Source: Candidatus Thorarchaeota archaeon (GTDB lineage: Archaea > Asgardarchaeota > Thorarchaeia > Thorarchaeales > Thorarchaeaceae). From it: a DNA stretch of 55,116 nt. Both the position numbers and the translations under genes were made by a program. Position 1 is the first letter of the stretch, and each line of letters opens with the position of its first letter. The stretch spans positions 1-55,116 of the forward strand of contig JAEORN010000291.1 in assembly GCA_016840825.1 (NCBI GenBank), written 5' to 3'. The notes beneath the pieces are model-generated. The model worked only from the letters and a program-made list of their open reading frames with translations. It searched no databases and was not told the origin of the DNA. Positions 16,459 through 24,168 of this stretch are shown here, piece after piece.

Positions 16459-16809
16459 ATGCTCAACAAAGATGATGAATTGAATGAACTTCAAGTAAGC
16501 CTTCGTGAAGAGCTCATTGGAAGAGCATCTGAAGAGAAATTTGGGCTGAAGAAGCGTGAGGTTTCAGTTATGACAAGAATGAGTGCAGAGATAGTAGATG
16601 TGCTTGACGCACTCGTAGAGCTTGAGATCTTCAAGAGTCGTTCAGAGGCTGTGGCAGCTCTCATTGAGAATGCGATTCATTCTAAGAAACGGCTGTTCTC
16701 TGAGATCAGTAGTCAAGCTGCTGACATAAGAAAGAAACGCGATGCAGCAAGACATCTTGCAGTTCAGACTATACAGACATTGCGAAAGGAAGCTGAGGAC
16801 GAAGAATAG
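16459..16809 (+). CDS. ribbon-helix-helix transcriptional regulator (116 aa)
   Basis: Residues about 33-80 fit the RHH (CopG/Arc-like) fold. The short strand EVSVMTRM is followed by helix one (SAEIVDVLDALVELEIF), the turn KSRSEA and helix two (VAALIENAIHS). The remaining C-terminus is a charged helix ending RKEAEDEE, probably for oligomerisation. RHH dimers insert the strand into the DNA major groove. The gene sits between the thiolase/DUF35 pair and an acyl-CoA dehydrogenase (53 bases downstream, same strand), with inverted repeats on both sides, so local control of this acyl-CoA cluster is the simplest role. TAGGATGA lies about 15 bases before the ATG. Confidence 0.8.
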   Translation: MLNKDDELNELQVSLREELIGRASEEKFGLKKREVSVMTRMSAEIVDVLDALVELEIFKSRSEAVAALIENAIHSKKRLFSEISSQAADIRKKRDAARHLAVQTIQTLRKEAEDEE

Positions 16810-16835
16810 CTGGTTCGTTAGGGATAAAAGGAGCA

Positions 16836-16848
16836 ATTCTCTGAGAAT
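16836..16848 (+). promoter_or_regulatory. short palindrome before the acyl-CoA dehydrogenase gene
   Basis: ATTCTC-T-GAGAAT is a perfect 6-bp inverted repeat with a one-base centre, ending 15 bases before the ATG at 16863. It is a possible operator for the RHH protein encoded just upstream; it is not similar to the 16368 repeat. Confidence 0.3.
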
Positions 16849-16862
16849 CCTAGGGTTTCAAA

Positions 16863-18026
16863 ATGGTTGACTATCTTAGTAACATCCTATGGACAGACGA
16901 AGAAATAGAGTTCCGAAAGAAGGTTCGAGATTTCTGTGATAAGGAAATCTACCCAATTGCAGATGAGATTGACAAGGGACCATACCCCCGTGAACTCATC
17001 AAGAAGATCGGTCAGGCTGGATTCATGGGAGTCCATCATGATAAGGAGTCTGGAGGGACAGCGAGAGGTCTCTCGTTTGAGATAATCGTTGCTGAGGAGA
17101 TTTCTGCAGCGAATGCCGGTCTCGATATGGCTCGAATGGCATCAACCACGCTATACGGAATGCCACTCAAGGTCTTTGGTACTACAGAGCAAAAGAAGAA
17201 GTACCTCGAGCCAGTTGTCAAGGGTGAGAAGATTGGCTGTATTGGTATCACAGAACCAGAGGTTGGTTCTGACACTGCAGGGATGAAGACACGTGCTGAG
17301 AAGGACGGTGATGAATGGGTCCTTAATGGTGAGAAGCGTTTCATCACTAATGGTAGTCAAGCAGATTATATGTGCGCTTTTGCCATTACAGATCCCTCTG
17401 TAAAATCCAAAGATGGAATGTCTGCATTTATCGTACCAACTGATACGGATGGATTCAGTGTCGTTCAGGACCATGATCTGTTAGGAATGAAGTCTGCCAG
17501 AGTTTCTTGGTTGAAATTGGAGGATGTTCGACTTGGACCTGAGATGTTGCTTGGGAAGGAAGGTCAAGGATTCCATATCTTGATGGATGAGCTAGATAGT
17601 GAGAGAACCGCTATTGCTGCAGAGGCCATCGGATACGGTAGAACTCCCTATGAGGTAGCAGTAAAATACTCAAATGAGCGTCAGCAATTCGGACGACGAA
17701 TCAGGGAGTTCGAAGGAGTCAGCTTCAAGGTTGCGGACATGGCAACACGATTAGAGGCAGGTCGTGCTCTTACACTTACTGCAGCACGGATGTATGACAA
17801 GGGGATGAAGATCACCAAACAAGCATCAATTGCAAAGTTGTACACAACTGAAGCGGCAATCGCGATTACTAACGATGCACTGCAAATCCTCGGAGGAATG
17901 GGCTATACTACAGATTATCCTGTTGAGCGATTCCTTCGTGATGCACGGCTGATGACCATCGGTGGTGGAACTGCTGAGATTCTGCGATTCCTTATCCAAC
18001 GAGAAGTCTTCAAAGAGATGCTATAA
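16863..18026 (+). CDS. acyl-CoA dehydrogenase, catalytic Glu in the LCAD/IVD position (387 aa)
   Basis: This flavoenzyme family oxidises acyl-CoA to trans-2-enoyl-CoA. The N-terminal helical domain, the beta domain with GCIGITEPEVGSD and RFITNGSQA, and the C-terminal helical domain with ERQQFGRRI and LQILGGMGYT are all present at normal length. The C-terminal position that carries the catalytic Glu in medium-chain enzymes (YEGT) reads GGGT here. A Glu is present at residue 247 in LDSERT, the place used by long-chain and isovaleryl-CoA dehydrogenases, so activity is likely retained with a long or branched substrate. The gene is downstream of the RHH regulator and close to biotin and thiolase-fold enzymes, suggesting branched-chain or fatty acyl-CoA catabolism. 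No clear SD site is seen. Confidence 0.95.
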   Translation: MVDYLSNILWTDEEIEFRKKVRDFCDKEIYPIADEIDKGPYPRELIKKIGQAGFMGVHHDKESGGTARGLSFEIIVAEEISAANAGLDMARMASTTLYGMPLKVFGTTEQKKKYLEPVVKGEKIGCIGITEPEVGSDTAGMKTRAEKDGDEWVLNGEKRFITNGSQADYMCAFAITDPSVKSKDGMSAFIVPTDTDGFSVVQDHDLLGMKSARVSWLKLEDVRLGPEMLLGKEGQGFHILMDELDSERTAIAAEAIGYGRTPYEVAVKYSNERQQFGRRIREFEGVSFKVADMATRLEAGRALTLTAARMYDKGMKITKQASIAKLYTTEAAIAITNDALQILGGMGYTTDYPVERFLRDARLMTIGGGTAEILRFLIQREVFKEML

Positions 18027-18035
18027 AAATAGAGA

Positions 18036-18052
18036 GGGGGTTAACACCCCCC
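18036..18052. terminator. hairpin between convergent genes
   Basis: GGGGG (18036-18040) faces a CCCCCC run (18047-18052) across TTAACA, midway between the ends of the acyl-CoA dehydrogenase gene and the - strand gene at 18075. On the - strand the hairpin is followed shortly by TTTTT, so it fits best as the terminator of the - strand gene; it may also stop + strand transcripts. Confidence 0.5.
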
Positions 18053-18074
18053 ATTAGTTCTTGATTGATTAATG

Positions 18075-19853
18075 TCAATTCTTGACTATTGCAATTATTC
18101 TATACTCACCATTCACGATATGTAGCGTAGCTGTGAATTCATCGCCAATCTCCATATTGAGTAACGTATACCAATCAGTGAGGTTCATCCATGCCTTGGC
18201 ACCAACGATAAATTCGTAGGTTGAGTTGTCAGTACCTAAGACAATGTGGGTATCACCATCCTCGACATATGAATTGAAACTAGTCACATTGGCGACAAGC
18301 GTGAATATATCGATTGGTTCCTCGATTACTTCTCCGCCAACCTCAACGATGTATCCTTCTCTGACAGCTTGGACTAGAACAGCTCCGTTTAGTGGACCTG
18401 AGCGTTCAAGTGTGTAGGAAATTGTCACATCCTCTGCATCTGCCATTGCGAAAGCATGAAGTCGAATGTCAGAGATGTAGAACTCCTCACTATCAGAATC
18501 ATAATATCCATCGTACCAGTATATTGGACAGTACCATGCATACCTCATCGTGGTGGCAGTGACTTGTACGGGATACAATAGGGGCATAGCTCCAAAGTAG
18601 CTTCCCGATACAGGATCTGGAAATTGCTTTATCACCTCGTTGATAGCCGCATCACCGCTAGAATATCCAGCACTACTGAGATCGTGATAGGATATCCCCT
18701 CATTCGTTCCGCGGACGAAACCACTCAGGGCGAGATTCGATGCTCCAGGTGGATTTACTGCCACCAGAGCTTCGACACGATTAGTGTCAGGATTAATGAT
18801 GTAACGAGTGTCCTCTGTCATTTCAAGACGATCATTGGATGGTGGAATGACCCAAAGGAATCCACCAGCGAATAGATCGAATCCATCCGCTCTGCGATAG
18901 CCACCCCATCGCATGACATCTCTTTCAAGCCACTCTTCACTGTACACTTGAGTCACCCATTTTGGAGTATCCTCAACCGTTTCGTATGTGACAATAGTTC
19001 CGTTCTGGCAGTAGATAATTGGACCTAAGGGTCTCTCGACAAAATCCCATCCCAGCTGAGTACGTGTCTGGATATACACGAGGTTGCCTACGGGATCCCA
19101 GGTCGGGTATGCATATTCATACGAGTTCGTCATATCATTTAGGTAGTTGCCAAACTGGATATTCCTGTCCCAGAATAGCCCTTCACCAACAGGAATTTGC
19201 ACATCTGTGATGATCTCCTTATTGGATGGGTCGTTAGCATCAACTACTATCAAAGCTTTTACATAATTCTCCGATAGTACATTTGTCGATACTACCACAC
19301 AGACCCACACCAGTCTATTATTCCGAGTCGTGATATGTGCTGCAGCGATTTCTATATTGGAACCTATCGATGCAAACTCCTGCCTCGCAACAAATTCAGC
19401 ATACTCTGATGTCACCAGTCTGACCATATTATCTGGAATCGGGGAATCAAAGAGAGGATCTGATGTTTGTTCAATCATGCCATCGATATATTCTGCATTG
19501 GCTACATCAGCCGTCCATCCGATTATTCCTGAGAAGATTGGCATGACGATGATGACAATTAACCCAAAGCAAATGAATGGGACTCTAGCCCCTTCCATGA
19601 TATCCTCAATTTGATTAGGTCTGAACCCGCCAGCAAATAGCATTAGAAGAGCAAAGCTCATGATCAAGCTAATGATTGCCCAAGGCAGGACCATCATACT
19701 TAGTACGCATATAATCGCCCATGCAATGGTTCCCCAGATTAGTCTCAAGGGAAGCCACTTCAATAGACGATTAAATCGCAGCATTCCCGGTTCATAGGGA
19801 ACAGGGATTGCATGGACTATTAATGAAATCAATAGAAACAGCATTACATTCAT
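18075..19853 (-). CDS. membrane-anchored exported protein, unknown function (592 aa)
   Basis: The first 125 residues hold about four hydrophobic helices (near 1-18, 32-55, 56-75 and 92-115). The remaining 470 residues form one large polar region. It is rich in Tyr, Trp, Asp and Asn, has NxS/T sites (NGT, NVT, NLT), and is probably outside the cell. The C-terminal 90 or so residues (VEDGDTHIVLG to YRIIAIVKN) look like a small beta-barrel. I see no catalytic motif and do not recognise the family. GAGGT six bases before the ATG supports the start. It follows the leu-type operon on the same strand after a 60-base gap but has no obvious link to it. Confidence 0.75.
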   Translation of the reverse strand: MNVMLFLLISLIVHAIPVPYEPGMLRFNRLLKWLPLRLIWGTIAWAIICVLSMMVLPWAIISLIMSFALLMLFAGGFRPNQIEDIMEGARVPFICFGLIVIIVMPIFSGIIGWTADVANAEYIDGMIEQTSDPLFDSPIPDNMVRLVTSEYAEFVARQEFASIGSNIEIAAAHITTRNNRLVWVCVVVSTNVLSENYVKALIVVDANDPSNKEIITDVQIPVGEGLFWDRNIQFGNYLNDMTNSYEYAYPTWDPVGNLVYIQTRTQLGWDFVERPLGPIIYCQNGTIVTYETVEDTPKWVTQVYSEEWLERDVMRWGGYRRADGFDLFAGGFLWVIPPSNDRLEMTEDTRYIINPDTNRVEALVAVNPPGASNLALSGFVRGTNEGISYHDLSSAGYSSGDAAINEVIKQFPDPVSGSYFGAMPLLYPVQVTATTMRYAWYCPIYWYDGYYDSDSEEFYISDIRLHAFAMADAEDVTISYTLERSGPLNGAVLVQAVREGYIVEVGGEVIEEPIDIFTLVANVTSFNSYVEDGDTHIVLGTDNSTYEFIVGAKAWMNLTDWYTLLNMEIGDEFTATLHIVNGEYRIIAIVKN

Positions 19854-19913
19854 GTAGAAACCTCATTGCTGCAAAGATTACTTGCCTTGTTGTGGGGAAC
19901 TTATTAGCATTTT

Positions 19914-20423
19914 CTAATTCGATTTCTGTGATTTATACCACGCCACTGCGCCACCTGCTTTTAGAATCTCCAGCATTTTCTCAGGTATTCTCCCTCCCGA
20001 TAGGGTGTTATCTATTTCGAGATTCATGATGTTTCCTTGTAGTAAATTGACTCGCACCCGATCACCATCCTTCAGATGCTTTGTCACATTCTTAACAACT
20101 AGAGCAGGGAGTCCAATATTGAACGCATTTCGGTAGAATATCCTTGCAAAAGATTCTGCTATTACACAACGAATTCCCACCATTTTTAGGACCATTGGAG
20201 CCTCTTCTCTTGAGGAGCCGCTTCCAAAATTCCTTCCCCCTACAACAACATCTCCTTCCTCCACAGTGTTCACGAAATCAGGTCGAATGACCTCAAACGC
20301 ATGTTTAGCCATCTCGTTGTAGTCCAGAAGCTGCAGATATTTTCCTTGAATGATCTGGTCTGTATTAATATCGTCCCCAAAGAGAATTGCTTTTCCCTCT
20401 ATGATATCGTAACATGATGTCAT
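19914..20423 (-). CDS. leuD: isopropylmalate/homoaconitate isomerase small subunit (LeuD-type)
   Basis: This 169-aa swivel domain partners the large subunit to isomerise a 2- or 3-hydroxy tricarboxylate-like substrate by dehydration and rehydration. DDINTDQIIQGKYLQ, GRNFGSGSSREEAP and a C-terminal GG motif mark the family. The loop that tunes substrate choice reads YLQLLD rather than the YLRT-like or YLV-like forms I know from isopropylmalate isomerase and homoaconitase. The substrate cannot be fixed from sequence. The ATG lies three bases after the leuC stop, and its SD site (GGGAGGT) lies inside the end of leuC, so translation is coupled. Confidence 0.9.
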   Translation of the reverse strand: MTSCYDIIEGKAILFGDDINTDQIIQGKYLQLLDYNEMAKHAFEVIRPDFVNTVEEGDVVVGGRNFGSGSSREEAPMVLKMVGIRCVIAESFARIFYRNAFNIGLPALVVKNVTKHLKDGDRVRVNLLQGNIMNLEIDNTLSGGRIPEKMLEILKAGGAVAWYKSQKSN

Positions 20424-20426
20424 TTG

Positions 20427-21692
20427 CTATACCTCCCTTGGGTCTGCTATGTGTCCTTTGAGTGCACTCGCAGCAACAGTCGCTGGTGAGCCCAAATACA
20501 CCAATGAAGTAGGATGTCCCATTCTCCCTTGGAAATTTCTATTGGTACTTGAGATGCAGACTTCTTCTTTTCCGAGGACTCCAAGATGTCCGCCAATACA
20601 CGCACCGCAAGTGCTATTGGTTAGAATAGCACCAGCTTGGATTAGGATTTCAACGATGCCTTCTCTCAGAGCAGTAAGATAGGTTTCCCTGCTTGCAGGT
20701 GTTATTATGAGTCGAACATCAGGATGGATTCGCTTTCCTTTCAGAATTCGAGCTGCAATTGAGAGATCCTCTAGTCTTCCATTTGTACAAGATCCAATGA
20801 ATGCTTGATCAATCTCAATACCATTTACCTCGGAGATAGGTCTGCTATTCGCAGGACTATGAGGTTCAGCAATCATCGGTTCCAAAGTCTTGCTGTTTAT
20901 CTCATAGGACAGCTCGTCAATGTATTCTGCATCAGCATCTGGCATAACTGCCATCCATTCTTTATTTGGTGCATACTTCCTAATCCAATCCTCAACATTA
21001 TTACTTATTGGCATGATTCCGCATTTGGCTCCGGATTCCACTGTCATGTTGCACATTGTCATTCTCGAACCAACTGATAACCTATCTATCAAGGAGCCGA
21101 AGAATTCCATTGACTGATAGTTCGCACCGTCTGTTCCTAAGTCTGCTATAATCTTCAGGATGAGATCCTTGCTCATCACACCATCTGGAAGTTCTCCATT
21201 GATAACTATCTTCAGAGCTTCTGGAACTCGTAGCCAGATTTTACCTGTTGCTAGGATCAATGCGCTATCTGTTGCAGCAAGTCCTGCTGAAAAAGCATTG
21301 AATGCTCCATAGGTTGTAGAATGAGAGTCACTACCAATGATCAACATTCCGGGTAGCGCAAGACCCTCCTCTGCGAGAACCTGATGACATATTCCGCAAT
21401 CCACATCACAGAAATGAGTGATTCCCTGTTGCTTTACGAACTCTCTGTTACGAATATGAATCTCAGCGCTTTCTGTGTCTGGTGCTGGAGCCCAATGATC
21501 GTTAACAACCAGAATCCTGTTCGGATCCCAGACCTTTTCAAATCCCATTTCATCCAAAATTGGTATAATTCTAGAGCCCAGTACTTCATGTACCATTATT
21601 AGATCTACAGACGCATCCACAATCTCTCCTGCATTTGCTCTGCCATCCTCTGTATGTCCTGCAATGATTTTTTCAGCAAAAGTATACGCCAT
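20427..21692 (-). CDS. leuC: isopropylmalate/homoaconitate isomerase large subunit (LeuC-type)
   Basis: The 421-aa length is normal for archaeal LeuC/HacA. The [4Fe-4S] cysteines are visible in GSCTNGRLEDL and in the CGAC of NSTCGACIGGHLG; HFCDVDCGICHQ, GSDSHSTTYGA and SPANSRP mark the substrate side. The enzyme acts in leucine synthesis or in a homoaconitate-like chain extension. It lies between leuB-type (six bases upstream) and leuD-type (three bases downstream) genes in a tight operon. No 2-isopropylmalate or homocitrate synthase gene is in the window, so the pathway cannot be named with certainty. The gene symbol is by family only. Confidence 0.92.
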   Translation of the reverse strand: MAYTFAEKIIAGHTEDGRANAGEIVDASVDLIMVHEVLGSRIIPILDEMGFEKVWDPNRILVVNDHWAPAPDTESAEIHIRNREFVKQQGITHFCDVDCGICHQVLAEEGLALPGMLIIGSDSHSTTYGAFNAFSAGLAATDSALILATGKIWLRVPEALKIVINGELPDGVMSKDLILKIIADLGTDGANYQSMEFFGSLIDRLSVGSRMTMCNMTVESGAKCGIMPISNNVEDWIRKYAPNKEWMAVMPDADAEYIDELSYEINSKTLEPMIAEPHSPANSRPISEVNGIEIDQAFIGSCTNGRLEDLSIAARILKGKRIHPDVRLIITPASRETYLTALREGIVEILIQAGAILTNSTCGACIGGHLGVLGKEEVCISSTNRNFQGRMGHPTSLVYLGSPATVAASALKGHIADPREV

Positions 21693-21698
21693 TGAAGA

Positions 21699-22853
21699 TC
21701 ACACTCTCGATTTTCTTTGAATTACCTTGATTATTGCATCTGTTACTTGGCTTGTTGAAGATGGTTTAACCCTCTGCCATTTTTCAATACAAAGATCATA
21801 TGTTCTTATTCTCCCGCCTCTGAGAACATCTGAAACACTCTCCTCGATCATATGTGAAGCTTGTATTAGATGTTGATCCTTATGTTTGGTTCCCAGCCAC
21901 TCTAACATCATAGTTCCGGATAGGATTGCAGCGATAGGATTTGAGATCATCCTCCCATAGTATTTTGGAGCTGAACCATGAACTGGTTCGAATACTGCTT
22001 TGTCATATCCTATACTCCCTCCCGGGGCCATTCCCAGTCCTCCTTGTAATGCCGCCCCCAAGTCTGTAATAATATCTCCAAAAGCATTTGGAGCTACAAC
22101 CACATTATAGAATTCAGGCCTTCGAATAACCCATTGAGTGAAAGCATCGACATAGGCATAATCCTTGGATATGGTCGGATAATCTCTTCCTACTTCATCA
22201 AATGATCTTCGAAAGAGTTGACAACCCGCCAGAAGATTGCTTTTATCAACGCACGTTACTCTTTTTACCGAATCCACAGGTGCTCCCTTAGTCTTCCCTG
22301 CAATTTCGAATGCATGTCTACTCACTCGTGTGCTTGCTTTCTTTGTAATCACTCTTTTGTCAATAATCATATCAGCATCCATAGACCTTGCAGGAGCCTC
22401 TTGTGGTGCATAGAGACCTTCTGTATTCTCACGTACCATTATCATATCTATGTGATGATGATCTTTTCCTACAAGTGGAGTTGGTACTCCCTCGTATAGC
22501 TTGACCGGTCTAACATTTGCAAAGAGTTCTAATTCAATTCTCAATCCAATTACTATACTATAACCTGCAAGATGCCCATCAGGTTTCTTGATTGTATTTC
22601 CACTCTCATCTATAGCTCCCACAGCTCCTACGAGAATAGCATCAGCTTCGTTTTTAGTAAACTCCTCTGCCTCTTCTGTCCATTCCCTATTATTTCTCTT
22701 GTAGAATTCTCCTCCACACTCAAAAGTGAATGGCTCGATTGTGAAACCAGAAATCGAATTCTCTACTGCTTCAATCACCCTAAGCGCTTCTGGAACCACT
22801 TCTCGTCCTATACCATCCCCAGGAAGTACTGCAATCTTATATGATTGTGGCAA
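21699..22853 (-). CDS. leuB: isopropylmalate/isocitrate-type beta-decarboxylating dehydrogenase (LeuB-type)
   Basis: This 384-aa NAD(P)-dependent enzyme oxidises and decarboxylates a 2-hydroxy-3-carboxy acid. [14 protein letters not shown] opens the fold. [10 protein letters not shown] is the substrate-site motif shared by archaeal isopropylmalate, isocitrate and homoisocitrate dehydrogenases. The metal-binding region [19 protein letters not shown] and the nucleotide-binding EPVHGSAP are intact. Next to leuC and leuD types, isopropylmalate dehydrogenase is most likely; homoisocitrate dehydrogenase is the alternative. The start is TTG, fixed by AGGTGAT seven bases upstream, which overlaps the stop codon of the preceding small gene, so the two are translationally coupled. 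Confidence 0.9.
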   Translation of the reverse strand: MPQSYKIAVLPGDGIGREVVPEALRVIEAVENSISGFTIEPFTFECGGEFYKRNNREWTEEAEEFTKNEADAILVGAVGAIDESGNTIKKPDGHLAGYSIVIGLRIELELFANVRPVKLYEGVPTPLVGKDHHHIDMIMVRENTEGLYAPQEAPARSMDADMIIDKRVITKKASTRVSRHAFEIAGKTKGAPVDSVKRVTCVDKSNLLAGCQLFRRSFDEVGRDYPTISKDYAYVDAFTQWVIRRPEFYNVVVAPNAFGDIITDLGAALQGGLGMAPGGSIGYDKAVFEPVHGSAPKYYGRMISNPIAAILSGTMMLEWLGTKHKDQHLIQASHMIEESVSDVLRGGRIRTYDLCIEKWQRVKPSSTSQVTDAIIKVIQRKSRV

Positions 22854-22863
22854 ATGATATCAC

Positions 22864-23202
22864 CTAATAGCTCCCGAGCCATCCTAAGTTCTCGTCCTTA
22901 TCATCTAGAATACTAACCATTGTGTCCATTCTTTCACCATCATGATATCTTATTCTACAACTAATTGTGAATTCCCGTTTGCATTTCATACATCTTACTT
23001 TCCAAGCTTCAAGAACCTCTTCCTTCCCTCGATTGTTGATATTTTGAGGTGTTGTTTTTACACTAATCAGATCCAATTCTACTCCGTCGCAATCATAGGT
23101 GCATTCCTTTAATGGGATACCCTCCATACCTCTTCTTCCAAGCGCAACAAACACTTGATCGGGAAGTTCATCAAGAGTTCTTTCATCTGTCAAGTATTCC
23201 AC
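22864..23202 (-). CDS. small Cys-containing protein, first gene of the leu-type operon (112 aa)
   Basis: I do not recognise it. It is an acidic, soluble protein with cysteines in ECTYDCDG (about 33-40) and RCMKCKREF (about 75-83), and one more in ISCRIRY; four of these could bind zinc or act in redox. Its start is a GTG at 23202. Its stop overlaps the SD site of the leuB-type gene, so it is tied to that operon in expression. It may be a small regulatory or assembly factor, but nothing in the sequence says which. Confidence 0.7.
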   Translation of the reverse strand: MEYLTDERTLDELPDQVFVALGRRGMEGIPLKECTYDCDGVELDLISVKTTPQNINNRGKEEVLEAWKVRCMKCKREFTISCRIRYHDGERMDTMVSILDDKDENLGWLGSY

Positions 23203-23257
23203 CTCATACTACTCAACCACCATTACGGATAAATGAACCTGTCTACAATGGTATACT
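23203..23257. promoter_or_regulatory. divergent promoter region between the leu-type operon and the FAH-family gene
   Basis: Only 55 bases separate the two divergent starts. On the + strand GGATAAATG (23227-23235) is centred 27 bases before the ATG at 23258, the distance from an archaeal TATA box to the transcription start. The + strand gene is therefore probably leaderless, which fits its lack of an SD site. The compact layout means the two promoters must overlap. Confidence 0.5.
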
Positions 23258-24163
23258 ATGCGTCTGGTAACGTATTCTCGGTTAGGAGTTCCATCAATCG
23301 GAGTTGAGTTGAAGGAAGGCATCTTAGACATCCCTGAGGCAGCATCACGTTTTGGTAGAATGCATCATGTTCATGGAAAGATGTTTCCAAGTACCATGAT
23401 GGATCTTCTTCAATGGCCTGCTGGAGTAGAGGTTGTAAAGCAAATCCTTGAACGATACAATGAAGCTGAACCTGACGAAAAACCACTCCTCTACTCACTT
23501 GCATCCGTTCGTCTTCTAGCTCCTATCGAGCGTCCTGGAAAGATTGTGGCACTAGGTCTGAACTATAGAGATCACATCGAGGAAACGGGAAGAGAGGTAC
23601 CTAAGGTTCCAGTTATGTTCGCCAAGTTCCCAAGTTCAGTAATCGGTCCTGATGAGGACATCATCATACCATCTATCAGCAAGAAGATTGACTGGGAGGT
23701 GGAGCTAGGCATAGTCATGGGACGCACATGCAAATCTGTTTCCAAGAATGAAGCCTTGGATTATGTTGCTGGTTATACCATTTTAAATGACGTAACCGCC
23801 AGAGATATTCAGAAACATGATGGGGGACAATGGGTTCGAGGAAAATCAATTGATACCTTTTGTCCCATGGGCCCCTGCATCATCACATCAGATGAACTTG
23901 GTGATGGTTCTGGGTTGCGCTTGCAAACCAAAGTGAATGGAGTCATAAAGCAAGATTCCAATACATCGAACTTGCTATTTGATGTGGCCCAAATCATCTC
24001 CTATCTTTCACAATCCTTCTCCTTTGAACCGGGTGATATCATTGCAACAGGTACTCCCTCTGGTGTAGGTTTTGCCAGAGACCCTCCTGAGTATCTAAAA
24101 CATGGAGATATAGTTGAACTGTACATCGAAAAGATAGGATCTCTGAGAAATCCGGTTGTGTAA
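23258..24163 (+). CDS. fumarylacetoacetate hydrolase family protein (301 aa)
   Basis: The C-terminal two thirds carry the FAH-family core: GLNYRDHIEE, DWEVELGIVMG with two metal-binding glutamates, ILNDVTARD with the metal-binding aspartate, RGKSIDTFCPMGP and the closing ATGTPSGVG. Members hydrolyse or decarboxylate acylpyruvates, or isomerise 2-hydroxyhepta-2,4-dienedioate, with Mg2+ or Mn2+. The N-terminal 75 residues form the usual small extra domain. Substrate cannot be told from sequence; degradation of aromatic or keto-acid intermediates, or oxaloacetate tautomerase/decarboxylase activity, are the main options. It is alone on the + strand between - strand operons and probably leaderless. 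Confidence 0.93.
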   Translation: MRLVTYSRLGVPSIGVELKEGILDIPEAASRFGRMHHVHGKMFPSTMMDLLQWPAGVEVVKQILERYNEAEPDEKPLLYSLASVRLLAPIERPGKIVALGLNYRDHIEETGREVPKVPVMFAKFPSSVIGPDEDIIIPSISKKIDWEVELGIVMGRTCKSVSKNEALDYVAGYTILNDVTARDIQKHDGGQWVRGKSIDTFCPMGPCIITSDELGDGSGLRLQTKVNGVIKQDSNTSNLLFDVAQIISYLSQSFSFEPGDIIATGTPSGVGFARDPPEYLKHGDIVELYIEKIGSLRNPVV

Positions 24164-24168
24164 TGATT

